From the NCBI RefSeq assembly GCF_020616515.1, contig NZ_CP085135.1:4856001-4920000 (forward strand): a stretch of 64,000 nt of DNA, written 5' to 3'. The number at the start of each line of letters is the position of its first letter. Positions within the stretch are counted from its first letter, which is position 1. Positions 43,849 through 53,196 of the stretch are shown in pieces. The translations under genes were made by a program, and so were the position numbers. Source of the DNA: Mesorhizobium sp. PAMC28654 (GTDB lineage Bacteria; Pseudomonadota; Alphaproteobacteria; Rhizobiales; Rhizobiaceae). Under the pieces are notes generated by a model, which was not told where the DNA came from, made no database searches, and worked only from the letters and a program-made list of their open reading frames with translations.

Positions 43849-44715
43849 ATGGGTGCTTTCAAGGCGGCTGCGATCCAGATGCGTTCAGGCGAGAGCTCGG
43901 AGCGCAACGCGGTGGATATGGAACGGCTGGTGCGCCAGGCGGCGGGCGAGGGTGCGACCTACATCCAGACGCCGGAAATGACCGGCGCCATGGTGCGCGA
44001 CAAGCAGGCGCGAGCCACAGCCTTCACCCCAGAGGACAAGGACATCATCGTCTCGACCTCGCGCAGGCTGGCCAGCGAACTCGGCATCTTCCTGCACATT
44101 GGGTCGACTGCAATCGTGCGGGCCGACGGCAAGCTTGCCAATCGTGCGCTTCTGTTCGGCCCGGACGGCGCAACACTTGCCACCTACGACAAGATCCACA
44201 TGTTCGACGTCGATCTCGACAATGGCGAGAGCTGGCGCGAATCGGCTGCCTACGAGCCCGGCGCCGAGGCGGTGGTGACCAACATCAACGGCACGAAGCT
44301 CGGCTTTGCCGTCTGCTACGATCTGCGTTTTCCGCAATTGTTCCGGGCCGAGGCGCTGGCCGGCGCGCAAGTGCTTACGGTGCCCGCCGCCTTCACGCGC
44401 CAAACCGGCGAGGCGCACTGGCATGTGCTGCTCAGGGCGCGCGCCATCGAGAACGGCGCCTATGTGATCGCCGCCGCGCAGGGCGGTTTGCATGAGGATG
44501 GCCGCGAGACCTATGGTCATTCGCTGATCGTCGATCCCTGGGGCCGCATCATCGCGGAAGTCGCCAATGATGCGCCGGGAGTAATCGTGGCCGAGATCGA
44601 CCCGGCGCAGTCGACCGCCGCGCGCCAGAAAATCCCGAATCTCAAGAACGCCCGGGATTTCACCGTGGATGCCGGGTCTGCGGACGCGCCGTTGCTGCGA
44701 GGCGCTGCATCTTGA
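43849..44715 (+). CDS. Carbon-nitrogen hydrolase, Nit1/omega-amidase-like
   Basis: 288 residues. The nitrilase catalytic triad is E43 (QTPEM), K115 (YDKIHMFD) and C156 (AVCYDLRF). The overall pattern matches the Nit1/Nit2 branch, which repairs deaminated glutathione or acts as an omega-amidase; the position next to a glutaredoxin gene suits a glutathione-related role. The start at 43849 has a GAGG site at the right distance, unlike the ATG two codons earlier. It overlaps the next gene as TTGA. Confidence 0.92.
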   Translation: MGAFKAAAIQMRSGESSERNAVDMERLVRQAAGEGATYIQTPEMTGAMVRDKQARATAFTPEDKDIIVSTSRRLASELGIFLHIGSTAIVRADGKLANRALLFGPDGATLATYDKIHMFDVDLDNGESWRESAAYEPGAEAVVTNINGTKLGFAVCYDLRFPQLFRAEALAGAQVLTVPAAFTRQTGEAHWHVLLRARAIENGAYVIAAAQGGLHEDGRETYGHSLIVDPWGRIIAEVANDAPGVIVAEIDPAQSTAARQKIPNLKNARDFTVDAGSADAPLLRGAAS

Positions 44716-45137
44716 TCCGCTTCTCCCTCATTTGCGAGCACGAGCACGAATTCGAAGGCTGGTTCCGCGGCAATGACGATTTCGATACGCAGAAAAAGCG
44801 TGGCTTTGTCGATTGCCCGGCCTGTGGTTCGCACAAGGTTCAGAAGGCGCTGATGGCGCCGGCGGTCTCGACCGCGCGCAAGCAGGAAAAGATCGCGCTG
44901 GCCATGGGCGAAGCGCAGAAGCAGGCTTTGGCGCAGTTGAAGGCGATGGCCGAGAAGGTGCGCGAAAACGCTGACTATGTCGGCGACAAGTTCGCCGAGG
45001 AGGCACGAAAAATCCATTTCGGCGAGAGCGATGCGCGCGGCATCTATGGCGAGGCGACGCTGGAAGAGGCCAAGGGCCTTGTTGAGGACGGCATCGAGTT
45101 CATGCCGATCCCGAGTTTTCCCGACGAGCGAAATTGA
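44712..45137 (+). CDS. DUF1178 family protein
   Basis: 141 residues. The N-terminus MIRFSLICEHEHEFEGWF with cysteines C8, C35 and C38 (CPACGS) forms a likely zinc ribbon, followed by a helical, Lys- and Gln-rich region ending in MPIPSFPDERN. This is the conserved alphaproteobacterial DUF1178 pattern; function unknown. The start is TTG at 44712, within the nitrilase stop, and its own stop is overlapped in the same way by the next gene. Confidence 0.9.
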   Translation: MIRFSLICEHEHEFEGWFRGNDDFDTQKKRGFVDCPACGSHKVQKALMAPAVSTARKQEKIALAMGEAQKQALAQLKAMAEKVRENADYVGDKFAEEARKIHFGESDARGIYGEATLEEAKGLVEDGIEFMPIPSFPDERN

Positions 45138-45784
45138 GCGCAACAGCGCGCAAGCCAAGTCGACCACGCCTCATCGAGAGGATTTTCGAATGGGCTTGGC
45201 TGAAAGCCGCTGACCACCGAACAGTCGACGGCTTGCTGATAGCGGGCGACAATAGCGAGATCGACAAAGTCGCGGAGGCCCTATCGCTTATTCGTCAGCA
45301 TGATCCGATCCGTTACAGGAGACTTACGCAAGACCTGAAACGGATTTGGGTCACGATCCTTCCGGGTTATCGTGGCTGCTTCATCCGGGCCTCCTGGACG
45401 TGCGAACTCGAAGAGCGATTTGTAAGAGACGAGAATACGACGCCCGATCTTGTCGCTTCAGTGATCGTACACGAAGCCACGCATGCACGTCTGGAGCGTG
45501 TTGGCATTTCCTATGAGGAAAGTGCGCGTGCGCGCATTGAACAGGTCTGTATCAGGCAACAACTTGTTTTCGCAGCGAGGCTGCCGCAAGCAGGCGAACT
45601 GCAACTGGAGGCCTCGGCGTTGCTGGAAAACTTGCCGAGCATGAGCAATGAGGCAATGGCAGAACGCTTTTCAGCGGGATGGGCCAATGCTGCTCGCCAC
45701 TACAAGTTTCCTGAGTGGTTGATAAGGATAGCCGTGACGCGCTTGGAGCGACGGCAGATTGCAGTTGCAAAGGATAGTAGCTGA
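45134..45784 (+). CDS. Hypothetical HExxH-containing protein (possible metallopeptidase)
   Basis: 216 residues, not recognised as a named family. A zinc-metalloprotease motif VIVHEATHARLE (H113, E114, H117) is preceded by a predicted strand and sits in the active-site helix position; nearby acids (E128, E129, E136) could be a third ligand. There is no signal peptide or membrane helix, so it would be cytoplasmic. The start is TTG at 45134 with a TTGA overlap. The frame has no other methionine before residue 170. Base use seems less GC-rich than DUF1178. A protease role is inferred from the motif alone. Confidence 0.6.
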   Translation: MSATARKPSRPRLIERIFEWAWLKAADHRTVDGLLIAGDNSEIDKVAEALSLIRQHDPIRYRRLTQDLKRIWVTILPGYRGCFIRASWTCELEERFVRDENTTPDLVASVIVHEATHARLERVGISYEESARARIEQVCIRQQLVFAARLPQAGELQLEASALLENLPSMSNEAMAERFSAGWANAARHYKFPEWLIRIAVTRLERRQIAVAKDSS

Positions 45785-45857
45785 TTTTCTTCGATGATCT
45801 GGCGACCAGAGCCAGCCAAGACTACTGCTGGACAAATCCGGCCGATCGATCGGCGTG

Positions 45858-46370
45858 CTACGAGCCGGTGTCTTCGCTGGGCGTAGATTTCATACTGCCA
45901 ATCAGTTTTTCAAGCAGGTGAGAGAGCGTCTCCCGCTCGGCCTGGGTGAGGCCCGCGAGGATTTTATGCTCGTTGGCAACGTGCGCCGTGACGGCCTCGT
46001 CGATCAGCGCGAGACCCTGTTCGGTCAGTTGCACGACGATGCCGCGCCGGTCATTGGGGTGCGGGCCGCGCAGGGTCAAACCGGCCTTCTCCAGCCGGTC
46101 GAGCCGATTGGTCATGGCGCCCGAAGTCACCATCGTCGCTTCATAGAGATCTGTCGGGGTCAGCGCGTGTGGCGCTCCCGACCGGCGCAGTGTCGCCAGA
46201 ACATCGAATTCCCCTGATTGCAGGCCGAATCTGGCGAACAGCGGCGCGAGCCGGTCTCGCGCAATGAGCGAGGCGGCCTCGTTCAGGCGCCCAAGCACAG
46301 CCATGGGGGAAACATCCAGGTCCGGGCGCTCCCTGTTCCATTGTTCGACCGCTTTTGCCGCGCGATCCAT
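45858..46370 (-). CDS. MarR-family transcriptional regulator
   Basis: 170 residues. The winged helix is at about 60-125 (LTPTDLYEATMVTSGAMTNRLDRLEKAGL, then the wing with GPHPNDRRGIVVQLTEQG). It is divergent from the EamA-type transporter gene, an arrangement typical of a local repressor-transporter pair. A palindrome fitting MarR operators is in the 97-base gap, so regulation of both genes is likely. The ligand is unknown. Confidence 0.92.
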   Translation of the reverse strand: MDRAAKAVEQWNRERPDLDVSPMAVLGRLNEAASLIARDRLAPLFARFGLQSGEFDVLATLRRSGAPHALTPTDLYEATMVTSGAMTNRLDRLEKAGLTLRGPHPNDRRGIVVQLTEQGLALIDEAVTAHVANEHKILAGLTQAERETLSHLLEKLIGSMKSTPSEDTGS

Positions 46371-46386
46371 CTATCTCACCGTTAAA

Positions 46387-46404
46387 TATCTTGACGTTAA
46401 GAAT
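46387..46404. promoter_or_regulatory. Candidate MarR operator
   Basis: TATCTTGACGTTAAGAAT, an imperfect palindrome close to the common MarR-family pattern ATCTTGA...TCAAGAT. It is 17 bases upstream of the marR gene start and 64 bases before the transporter gene, so one site could control both. Confidence 0.5.
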
Positions 46405-46467
46405 CTTTGCGTTACTTTACTCTAGGACACAACGCGGCCAAGCGCCATATCGATGACTGGACATCCG

Positions 46468-47358
46468 ATGAAATTTCTCTGGGATTCGGCGCTCGGCCTG
46501 CTGGTGGTCACCGGCGGCCTGCTTGGCCTGACGCTGCCGTTCGGCAAGCTGGCGACGGCGGCCGGCGTTTCCGCCATGGTCTGGGCTTTCGTCATCTCGG
46601 TCGGCGCCGGTGGCGTGCTTCTGGGCGCTCTGCTGTCGCGCGGACAGCGCATCCGGCTCACCCCACGCAAGTTGCGCTATTTCTTCATCACCGCGGCGGT
46701 GTCCTACGCCGCTCCCAATCTCTTGATGTTTTCGGCCATTCCGCATCTTGGCGCCGGCTACACCGGCATCATGTTCACCCTGTCGCCGGTGATCACGCTG
46801 GTGTTTTCGATCCTGCTTGGTGTCCGGCGGCCCAACATGCTTGGCGTTGTCGGCATCGCCGTAGGCTTCATCGGCGCGGTCATGGTGGCGGTGACACGTG
46901 GCGAGGCCGGCCAGCCGGCCGATCTGTTCTGGGTGGCGATGGGCCTGCTCATCCCGGTCAGCCTTGCCGCCGGCAACATCTACCGCACCATCGACTGGCC
47001 TGAAGGCACCGGCCCGATCGAACTGGCCGTCGGCAGCCACCTGGCGTCGGCGGCGATGCTCCTCATCGGCATCCTCACCTTGCAGGGCGGCGGCTCGCTT
47101 GGCGCGCTGGGCGCGGTGCCGCTGGTTGTCGTCGCGCAGGTGACGTCGGCCTCGGCGATGTTCGCCTTCTTCTTCCGGCTGCAAGCGGTCGGCGGGCCCG
47201 TCTATCTCAGCCAGATCGGCTATGTGGCGGCCGCGGTCGGCCTGTTTTCAGGCACGATATTCCTGGGCGAGCACTATCATCTGCTGACCTGGTCCGGCGC
47301 GGTGATCATCACAGCGGGTGTGTTCATCACCACCAAGGCGCAAAACCAGAAGGCCTGA
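46468..47358 (+). CDS. EamA/DMT-family transporter
   Basis: 296 residues with ten membrane helices in two EamA repeats. The later helix pair contains QIGYVAAAVGLFSGTIFLGE, the usual second-repeat pattern. I prefer the ATG at 46468 (MKFLWDSALGLL) over 46453, because the extra residues are not hydrophobic, although the ribosome site is weak for either. It is divergent from the MarR gene and is probably the regulated transporter. Confidence 0.86.
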   Translation: MKFLWDSALGLLVVTGGLLGLTLPFGKLATAAGVSAMVWAFVISVGAGGVLLGALLSRGQRIRLTPRKLRYFFITAAVSYAAPNLLMFSAIPHLGAGYTGIMFTLSPVITLVFSILLGVRRPNMLGVVGIAVGFIGAVMVAVTRGEAGQPADLFWVAMGLLIPVSLAAGNIYRTIDWPEGTGPIELAVGSHLASAAMLLIGILTLQGGGSLGALGAVPLVVVAQVTSASAMFAFFFRLQAVGGPVYLSQIGYVAAAVGLFSGTIFLGEHYHLLTWSGAVIITAGVFITTKAQNQKA

Positions 47359-47361
47359 TGC

Positions 47362-48111
47362 TCAGACGGAGCCCTTCTCCGCCAGCACCATGTAGTTGAC
47401 ATCCATGTCCTTCGACCGATGCCAGCGGTCGGCAAGCGGACTGTAGGTGACGCCGGAACGGTCGATGATGGTGAGGCCGGCACCGCCAAGCGCCTTTTCG
47501 AGCTCCTCCGGCCGCACCAGCTTGCCGAACTGGTGCGTGCCGCGCGGCAGCCAGCGCAGCACATATTCGGCGCCGATGATGGCCAGTCCCAGCGCCTTCA
47601 GCGTGCGGTTGATGGTGGCCACGAACATGATGCCGCCGGGCCGGACCATCTCGCCGCACTTGGCCACGAACAGGTCGATGTCGGCGACATGCTCGACCAC
47701 TTCCATGTTGAGGATGACGTCGAATTTTTCGCCGGCGTCGGCCAGATCCTCGGCCGTCGTGGCGCGATAATCGACGGTCACTCCGGCTTCGGCGGCGTGC
47801 AGCCTTGCCACCTCGATGTTGGTGGCGGATGCGTCGGCGCCGACCACTTCGGCGCCAAGCCGCGCCATCGGCTCGCAAAGCAAGCCACCGCCGCAACCGA
47901 TATCCAGGATGCGCAGGCCCTCGAACGGCCTGGCCGCGCGTGGATCGCGGCCGAAACGCTCAGCCACCTGGTCGCGGATATAGGAGAGCCGAACCGGGTT
48001 GAACTTGTGCAGCGGCCGGAATTTGCCGCTCGGGTTCCACCACTCCGCCGCAAGGGCCGAGAAGCGCTCCACTTCTCCGGCATCGATCGTCGATCGTCGG
48101 GGCTCTGGCAT
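47362..48111 (-). CDS. ubiG: Ubiquinone biosynthesis O-methyltransferase
   Basis: 249 residues. SAM motif I is [10 protein letters not shown] (69-78), and the UbiG-specific stretches are [22 protein letters not shown] near the start, [14 protein letters not shown] and the C-terminal [14 protein letters not shown]. It performs both O-methylations in ubiquinone synthesis. The ATG at 48111 is preferred over a TTG one codon earlier. It is divergent from lysC with a 389-base gap. Confidence 0.97.
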   Translation of the reverse strand: MPEPRRSTIDAGEVERFSALAAEWWNPSGKFRPLHKFNPVRLSYIRDQVAERFGRDPRAARPFEGLRILDIGCGGGLLCEPMARLGAEVVGADASATNIEVARLHAAEAGVTVDYRATTAEDLADAGEKFDVILNMEVVEHVADIDLFVAKCGEMVRPGGIMFVATINRTLKALGLAIIGAEYVLRWLPRGTHQFGKLVRPEELEKALGGAGLTIIDRSGVTYSPLADRWHRSKDMDVNYMVLAEKGSV

Positions 48112-48500
48112 CAATGGGTCTCCGGCAGGTCAAACATGTCGGAGCGCGATCAGCAAACCGAATGCCGCTTCGGCTGACCGCGCTCTGGTGCGCTAGGAAG
48201 TCGGGCGTAGGGAGATGAAAGTCAAGGCAACAGTTTTCAGCCAGGAGTGCATGCCAACGAAAGCCGTGGTCGCCCCCGCGCATCAAAAAGTCGTTATCCA
48301 CAGCCCGGCCATGGCGCGGCAATCGGTGTCGGCAAATCGCGGATTGCTGCTGCTCGCCCTCGGTCCTTGCGAATGGTTCCTGTTTTGGCTAAGGAGGCCG
48401 CGCATTCTACGGCTGGCGTGAGCCCGACGTATCCTTCCCTTGTTTCGGGATTCCGCTTGTGGGCTGGGGTCCGGCATTCAGTCAAAGGCATTTCGCTTCC
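48112..48500. other. Intergenic gap between ubiG and lysC
   Basis: 389 bases without a supported gene. Short frames run through it but none has a good ribosome site or a recognisable product. It should hold the divergent promoters of ubiG and lysC. One DnaA-box-like TTATCCACA is at 48294-48302; I see no cluster of such boxes and no hairpin typical of a lysine riboswitch or leader. Confidence 0.6.
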
Positions 48501-49754
48501 ATGGCGCGCATCGTGATGAAATTCGGCGGAACCTCCGTCGCCGACATCGCCCGCATCCGCAATGTGGCGCGCCACGTCAAACGCGAGGTCGATGCTGGCC
48601 ATGAGGTGGCGGTGGTGGTTTCGGCGATGGCCGGCAAGACCAACGAGCTGGTAGGCTGGGCGCGCGAAGCCTCGCCGATGCATGACGCCCGCGAATATGA
48701 CGCGGTCGTCGCTTCCGGCGAACAGGTCACGGCAGGTCTTCTGGCGATCACCTTGCAGAACATGGGCGTGCATGCCCGTTCCTGGCAGGGCTGGCAGATT
48801 CCGATCAAGACAGACAACGCGCATGGCGCGGCCCGTATTCTCGACATTGACGGCGCTTTCCTGATCAAGCGCTTCGGCGAGGGGCAGGTGGCCGTCATCG
48901 CCGGCTTCCAGGGCATCGGCCCGGACAATCGCATCGCCACTCTCGGCCGCGGCGGCTCCGATACCAGTGCTGTCGCCATCGCCGCGGCGGTCAAGGCCGA
49001 TCGCTGTGACATCTACACCGACGTCGACGGGGTCTACACCACTGATCCGCGTATCGAGCCCAAGGCGCGGCGGCTGGCGAAGATATCGTTCGAGGAAATG
49101 CTTGAAATGGCCTCGCTCGGCGCCAAGGTTCTGCAGGTGCGTTCGGTCGAGCTTGCCATGGTGCACAGGGTGCGTACCTTCGTGCGGTCGTCCTTCGACG
49201 ATCCCGATGCGCCCGGAATGGGGGATTTGCTCAATCCTCTGGGAACGCTCATTTGCGACGAGGAAGAGATCGTGGAACAGCAGGTCGTCACCGGAATTGC
49301 CTACGCCAAGGACGAAGCGCAGATTTCGCTGCGCCGTGTCGGCGACCGCCCGGGCGTTGCCGCCGGCATCTTCGGGCCGCTGGCCGAGGCCAACATCAAT
49401 GTCGACATGATCGTCCAGAACATTTCCGAGGACGGCAAGCTGACCGACATGACCTTCACCGTACCGTCCGGCGACGTCGACAAGGCGCTTGCCGTGCTTG
49501 AGCGCCTGAAGGCCTCGATCGGCTACGACGTCGTGCAGTCGGAAGCCGGCATGTCGAAGGTTTCGGTTATCGGCATCGGCATGCGCAGCCACGCGGGCGT
49601 CGCCGCCACCGCGTTCAAGGCGTTGGCTGACCGGTCGATCAATATTCGTGCCATAACAACTTCCGAGATCAAGATTTCGATCCTGATTGACGGTCCTTAC
49701 ACCGAACTTGCGGTTCGCACTTTGCATTCCGTCTACGGTCTGGATAAGCAGTAG
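48501..49754 (+). CDS. lysC: Aspartate kinase
   Basis: 417 residues, the length of a single-function class II aspartokinase. KFGGTS (7-12) is the ATP/substrate motif, GRGGSDTSAVAIAAA and DVDGVYTTDPR are conserved kinase segments, and two ACT domains (about 260-335 and 345-415) should bind lysine and/or threonine for feedback. The start at 48501 (MARIVMKFGG) is the standard one. It phosphorylates aspartate, the first step to lysine, threonine and methionine. ptsP follows 82 bases downstream, as in other rhizobia. Confidence 0.97.
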   Translation: MARIVMKFGGTSVADIARIRNVARHVKREVDAGHEVAVVVSAMAGKTNELVGWAREASPMHDAREYDAVVASGEQVTAGLLAITLQNMGVHARSWQGWQIPIKTDNAHGAARILDIDGAFLIKRFGEGQVAVIAGFQGIGPDNRIATLGRGGSDTSAVAIAAAVKADRCDIYTDVDGVYTTDPRIEPKARRLAKISFEEMLEMASLGAKVLQVRSVELAMVHRVRTFVRSSFDDPDAPGMGDLLNPLGTLICDEEEIVEQQVVTGIAYAKDEAQISLRRVGDRPGVAAGIFGPLAEANINVDMIVQNISEDGKLTDMTFTVPSGDVDKALAVLERLKASIGYDVVQSEAGMSKVSVIGIGMRSHAGVAATAFKALADRSINIRAITTSEIKISILIDGPYTELAVRTLHSVYGLDKQ

Positions 49755-49836
49755 CAGGACTAGAGTCAGTTGTTGCGTTTGTGCCGGTGCGCAGGGAAGC
49801 TGCACTGGCCCGAAAGCCATTGGAGAAGAAGCCGCG

Positions 49837-52107
49837 ATGCGTGATACGGCCAGTGGCCCGCGCGTTTTGCTGAAACGGCTCCGCGAGCTCATGCAAGAGC
49901 CGCTGGAGCCGCAGGAGCGGCTTGACCGGATCGTGCGCGACATCGCCTCCAACATGGTCGCCGAAGTCTGCTCGCTCTACGTGTTGCGCGCCGATTCGGT
50001 GCTCGAACTCTATGCCACCGAAGGCTTGAACCCGAACGCCGTCCATCTGGCGCAACTCAGGCTGGGGCAAGGCCTTGTCGGCACCATTGCCGCAAGTGCG
50101 CGGCCGCTGAACCTTTCCAACGCGCAGGAACATCCGGCCTTCGCCTACCTGCCGGAGACCGGGGAAGAGATCTACAATTCCTTCCTTGGCGTGCCGGTGC
50201 TGAGGGCAGGGCGCACGCTGGGCGTGCTCGTCGTCCAGAACAAGACGATGCGCCATTACCGCGACGACGAGGTCGAGGCGCTGGAAACCACGGCGATGGT
50301 CATCGCCGAGATGATCGCCACCGGCGACCTGGCGCGGCTGACACGGCCCGGTCTCGAACTCGACCTGCGCCGCCCCGTGAGCTTCACCGGCCTGTCCTTC
50401 AACGATGGCGTCGGACTTGGCCATGTCGTGCTGCACGAGCCGCGCATCGTCGTCACGAACCTGTTCAACGAGGACAGCGAGGAGGAAGTCCGCCGGCTTG
50501 AGACTTCGCTCGGCTCGCTCAGGCTCTCCATCGACGACATGCTGGAGCGCCGCGACGTTGCCTTCGAGGGCGAGCATCGCCAGGTGCTCGAAGCCTATCG
50601 CATGTTCGCCAATGATCGCGGCTGGGTGCGCCGGCTGGAAGAGGCGATCCGCAACGGCCTGACGGCCGAGGCGGCCGTGGAGAAAGTGCAGAGCGACATG
50701 CGCGCGCGCATGCTGCACATGACCGACCCCTATCTGCGCGAGCGGATGAGCGATTTCGACGATCTCGCCAACCGGCTGCTGCGCCAGTTGATGGGGCGCG
50801 GACCGGAGGATGTCGCGGCCTCGCTGCCGAAGGACGCCATTCTCGTTGCCCGCTCAATGGGCGCCGCCGAACTGCTCGACTACCCCAGAGACAAGCTGCG
50901 TGGCGTGGTGCTGGAGGATGGTGCCGCGACCAGCCACGTCGTCATCGTGGCGCGCGCCATGGGCATTCCGGTCGCAGGCCAGATGAAGGGCGCCGTTTCC
51001 ATGGCGGAAAACGGCGATGCCATCATCGTCGACGGCGAAGAAGGCACGATCCATCTGCGCCCGCAGCCGGACCTGGAAGCCGCGTATGCCGAAAAGGTCC
51101 GCTTCCGTGCGCGGCGGCAGGAAGTCTATCGCGAACTGCGCAAGAAGCCGTCGGTGACCAAGGACGGTGTTCAGGTCGACCTGTTGATGAATGCGGGTCT
51201 GGCCGTCGACCTGCCACAACTGGCCGAGGCGGGTGCCGCTGGCATCGGCCTGTTTCGTACCGAACTGCAGTTCATGGTGGCATCGACATTTCCCCGCGCC
51301 GAAGCCCAGGAAAAGCTCTATCGCGATGTACTCGACGCGGCGCGCGGCAAGCCAGTCACCTTCCGCACCATCGATATTGGCGGCGACAAGGTGCTGCCTT
51401 ACTTCAAGGGTTCCATCCAGGAAGAGAACCCAGCGCTCGGCTGGCGGGCGATCCGCCTGACGCTCGACCGCCCGGGTCTGCTCAGGACCCAGATTCGCGC
51501 CTTGCTCAAGGCCTGCGGCGGGCGTGAACTCAAGCTGATGCTGCCGATGGTGACCGAGCTTGGCGAGATCGCCCAGGCGCGCGAAATCATCGACCGCGAG
51601 GTACGGCATCTGTCGCGCTTCGCCCATCATCTGCCAACCAGCCTCAAGCTTGGGGCGATGCTGGAAGTGCCGTCGCTGTTGTTTCAGCTCGACGAGTTGA
51701 TGAAGGCGGTCGATTTCGTCTCGGTCGGCTCGAACGATCTATTCCAGTTCGTCATGGCCGTGGATCGCGGCAACACGCAATTGTCCGACCGGTTCGACAC
51801 GCTGTCGACGCCTTTCCTGCGCGTGCTCAAGCAGATCGCCGATGCCGGCGTCCGGAATCACACGCCGGTGACGCTGTGCGGCGAGCTCGCCGGCAAGCCG
51901 ATCTCGGCGATGGCGCTGATCGGCCTCGGCTACCGTTCGATCTCGATGTCGCCGGCCTCGATCGGGCCGGTCAAGGCAATGCTGACCGAACTGCCGCTGG
52001 ATGAATTGAAGGCGTTCTTCGACGACAACCTCATGGCGCCGGCTCAGGGGTTGCCGATGCGGGCGCTGCTGCATGCCTTTGCCGACGACCGCTCCATTCC
52101 ACTGTAG
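49837..52107 (+). CDS. ptsP: Nitrogen-PTS enzyme I (EI-Ntr)
   Basis: 756 residues. An N-terminal GAF domain (about 18-150) is followed by the PEP-utilising N-domain, with the phosphorylated histidine at residue 367 in GAATSHVVIVARAMG, and the C-terminal PEP-binding barrel ending in the MALIGLGYRSISMSP region. It takes phosphate from PEP and passes it to NPr and EIIA-Ntr. The GAF domain senses nitrogen status (glutamine) in relatives. The start at 49837 has a GGAGAAG site upstream. Confidence 0.96.
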   Translation: MRDTASGPRVLLKRLRELMQEPLEPQERLDRIVRDIASNMVAEVCSLYVLRADSVLELYATEGLNPNAVHLAQLRLGQGLVGTIAASARPLNLSNAQEHPAFAYLPETGEEIYNSFLGVPVLRAGRTLGVLVVQNKTMRHYRDDEVEALETTAMVIAEMIATGDLARLTRPGLELDLRRPVSFTGLSFNDGVGLGHVVLHEPRIVVTNLFNEDSEEEVRRLETSLGSLRLSIDDMLERRDVAFEGEHRQVLEAYRMFANDRGWVRRLEEAIRNGLTAEAAVEKVQSDMRARMLHMTDPYLRERMSDFDDLANRLLRQLMGRGPEDVAASLPKDAILVARSMGAAELLDYPRDKLRGVVLEDGAATSHVVIVARAMGIPVAGQMKGAVSMAENGDAIIVDGEEGTIHLRPQPDLEAAYAEKVRFRARRQEVYRELRKKPSVTKDGVQVDLLMNAGLAVDLPQLAEAGAAGIGLFRTELQFMVASTFPRAEAQEKLYRDVLDAARGKPVTFRTIDIGGDKVLPYFKGSIQEENPALGWRAIRLTLDRPGLLRTQIRALLKACGGRELKLMLPMVTELGEIAQAREIIDREVRHLSRFAHHLPTSLKLGAMLEVPSLLFQLDELMKAVDFVSVGSNDLFQFVMAVDRGNTQLSDRFDTLSTPFLRVLKQIADAGVRNHTPVTLCGELAGKPISAMALIGLGYRSISMSPASIGPVKAMLTELPLDELKAFFDDNLMAPAQGLPMRALLHAFADDRSIPL

Positions 52108-52116
52108 CATTTCATC

Positions 52117-53196
52117 ATGATCAACCTGCCCCGCGACCGCATGGATCAAGTCGTCAAGCGTTTCGAGATGCTCGAAGCGCAGATGTCGGCCGGGCCAGCC
52201 GCCGACGCCTATGTGAAAATGGCGTCGGAATATGCAGAGATACAGGACATGGTTGCCAAGGTCCGGTCGCTGCGATCGGCCGAACATGAGCAGGCTGATC
52301 TGGAGGCCATGCTTGCCGACAAGGGCACGGACGCCGAGATGCGGGCGCTCGCGGAGGCGGACCTGCCCGAGGTCGAGGACCGCATCGAGCAATTGCAGAA
52401 GGACATCCAGATCCTGCTGTTGCCCAAGGATGCCGCCGACGACAAGAACGCGATACTCGAAATCCGTGCAGGTACCGGCGGCGATGAGGCGGCATTGTTC
52501 GCCGGCGATCTGTTTCGGATGTATGAGCGCTACGCCGCCGAGCGCGGCTGGCGTTTCGAGATGGTGTCGGCCAGCGACGGCGATGCCGGCGGCTTCAAGG
52601 AAATCATCGCCACCATCTCCGGCAGGGGCGTCTTTGCCCATCTGAAATTCGAATCCGGCGTTCATCGCGTGCAGCGCGTGCCGGCGACCGAAGCCAGCGG
52701 GCGCATCCATACCTCGGCGGCGACGGTTGCAGTGCTGCCGGAGGCGGAAGAAGTCGATATCGACATCAGGGCCGAGGACATCCGCATCGACACGATGCGC
52801 GCTTCCGGTTCCGGCGGCCAGCACGTCAACACCACGGATTCGGCTGTCCGCATCACCCATCTGCCAACCGGCATCATGGTGGTGCAGGCGGAGAAGTCGC
52901 AGCACCAGAACCGGGCGAAAGCCATGCAGATCCTGCGGGCGCGGCTATACGACCTCGAGCGCGGCAAGGCGGACGAGGAGCGCTCCGAATCACGCAAGTC
53001 GCAGGTAGGTTCGGGCGATCGTTCGGAGCGCATCCGCACCTATAATTTCCCGCAGGGACGGGTCACCGACCATCGCATCAACCTGACGCTTTACAAGCTC
53101 GACCGGGTGATGATGGGCGAACTCGACGAAATCATCGACGCGCTGCTTGCCGATCACCAGTCGAAGCTGCTCGCAGACATCGGCATCGATGGCTGA
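52117..53196 (+). CDS. prfA: Peptide chain release factor 1
   Basis: 359 residues. The GGQ motif of hydrolysis is at 233-235 in GSGGQHVN, preceded by the tripeptide-anticodon region. RF1-type features NKSxxQ-like QHQNRAKAM and the late [11 protein letters not shown] are present. It terminates translation at UAA and UAG. It is 9 bases after ptsP, and prmC overlaps its last eight bases. Confidence 0.97.
   Translation: MINLPRDRMDQVVKRFEMLEAQMSAGPAADAYVKMASEYAEIQDMVAKVRSLRSAEHEQADLEAMLADKGTDAEMRALAEADLPEVEDRIEQLQKDIQILLLPKDAADDKNAILEIRAGTGGDEAALFAGDLFRMYERYAAERGWRFEMVSASDGDAGGFKEIIATISGRGVFAHLKFESGVHRVQRVPATEASGRIHTSAATVAVLPEAEEVDIDIRAEDIRIDTMRASGSGGQHVNTTDSAVRITHLPTGIMVVQAEKSQHQNRAKAMQILRARLYDLERGKADEERSESRKSQVGSGDRSERIRTYNFPQGRVTDHRINLTLYKLDRVMMGELDEIIDALLADHQSKLLADIGIDG

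Noticed and set aside
45841..45854. The perfect palindrome GCCGATCGATCGGC between convergent genes.
   Set aside because: Too short, without a T run or a loop; not listed as a terminator or operator.
48294..48302. A TTATCCACA DnaA-box-like site in the ubiG-lysC gap.
   Set aside because: A single match, with no box cluster, AT-rich unwinding region or origin-type genes; chance or a local regulatory use is more likely than an origin.
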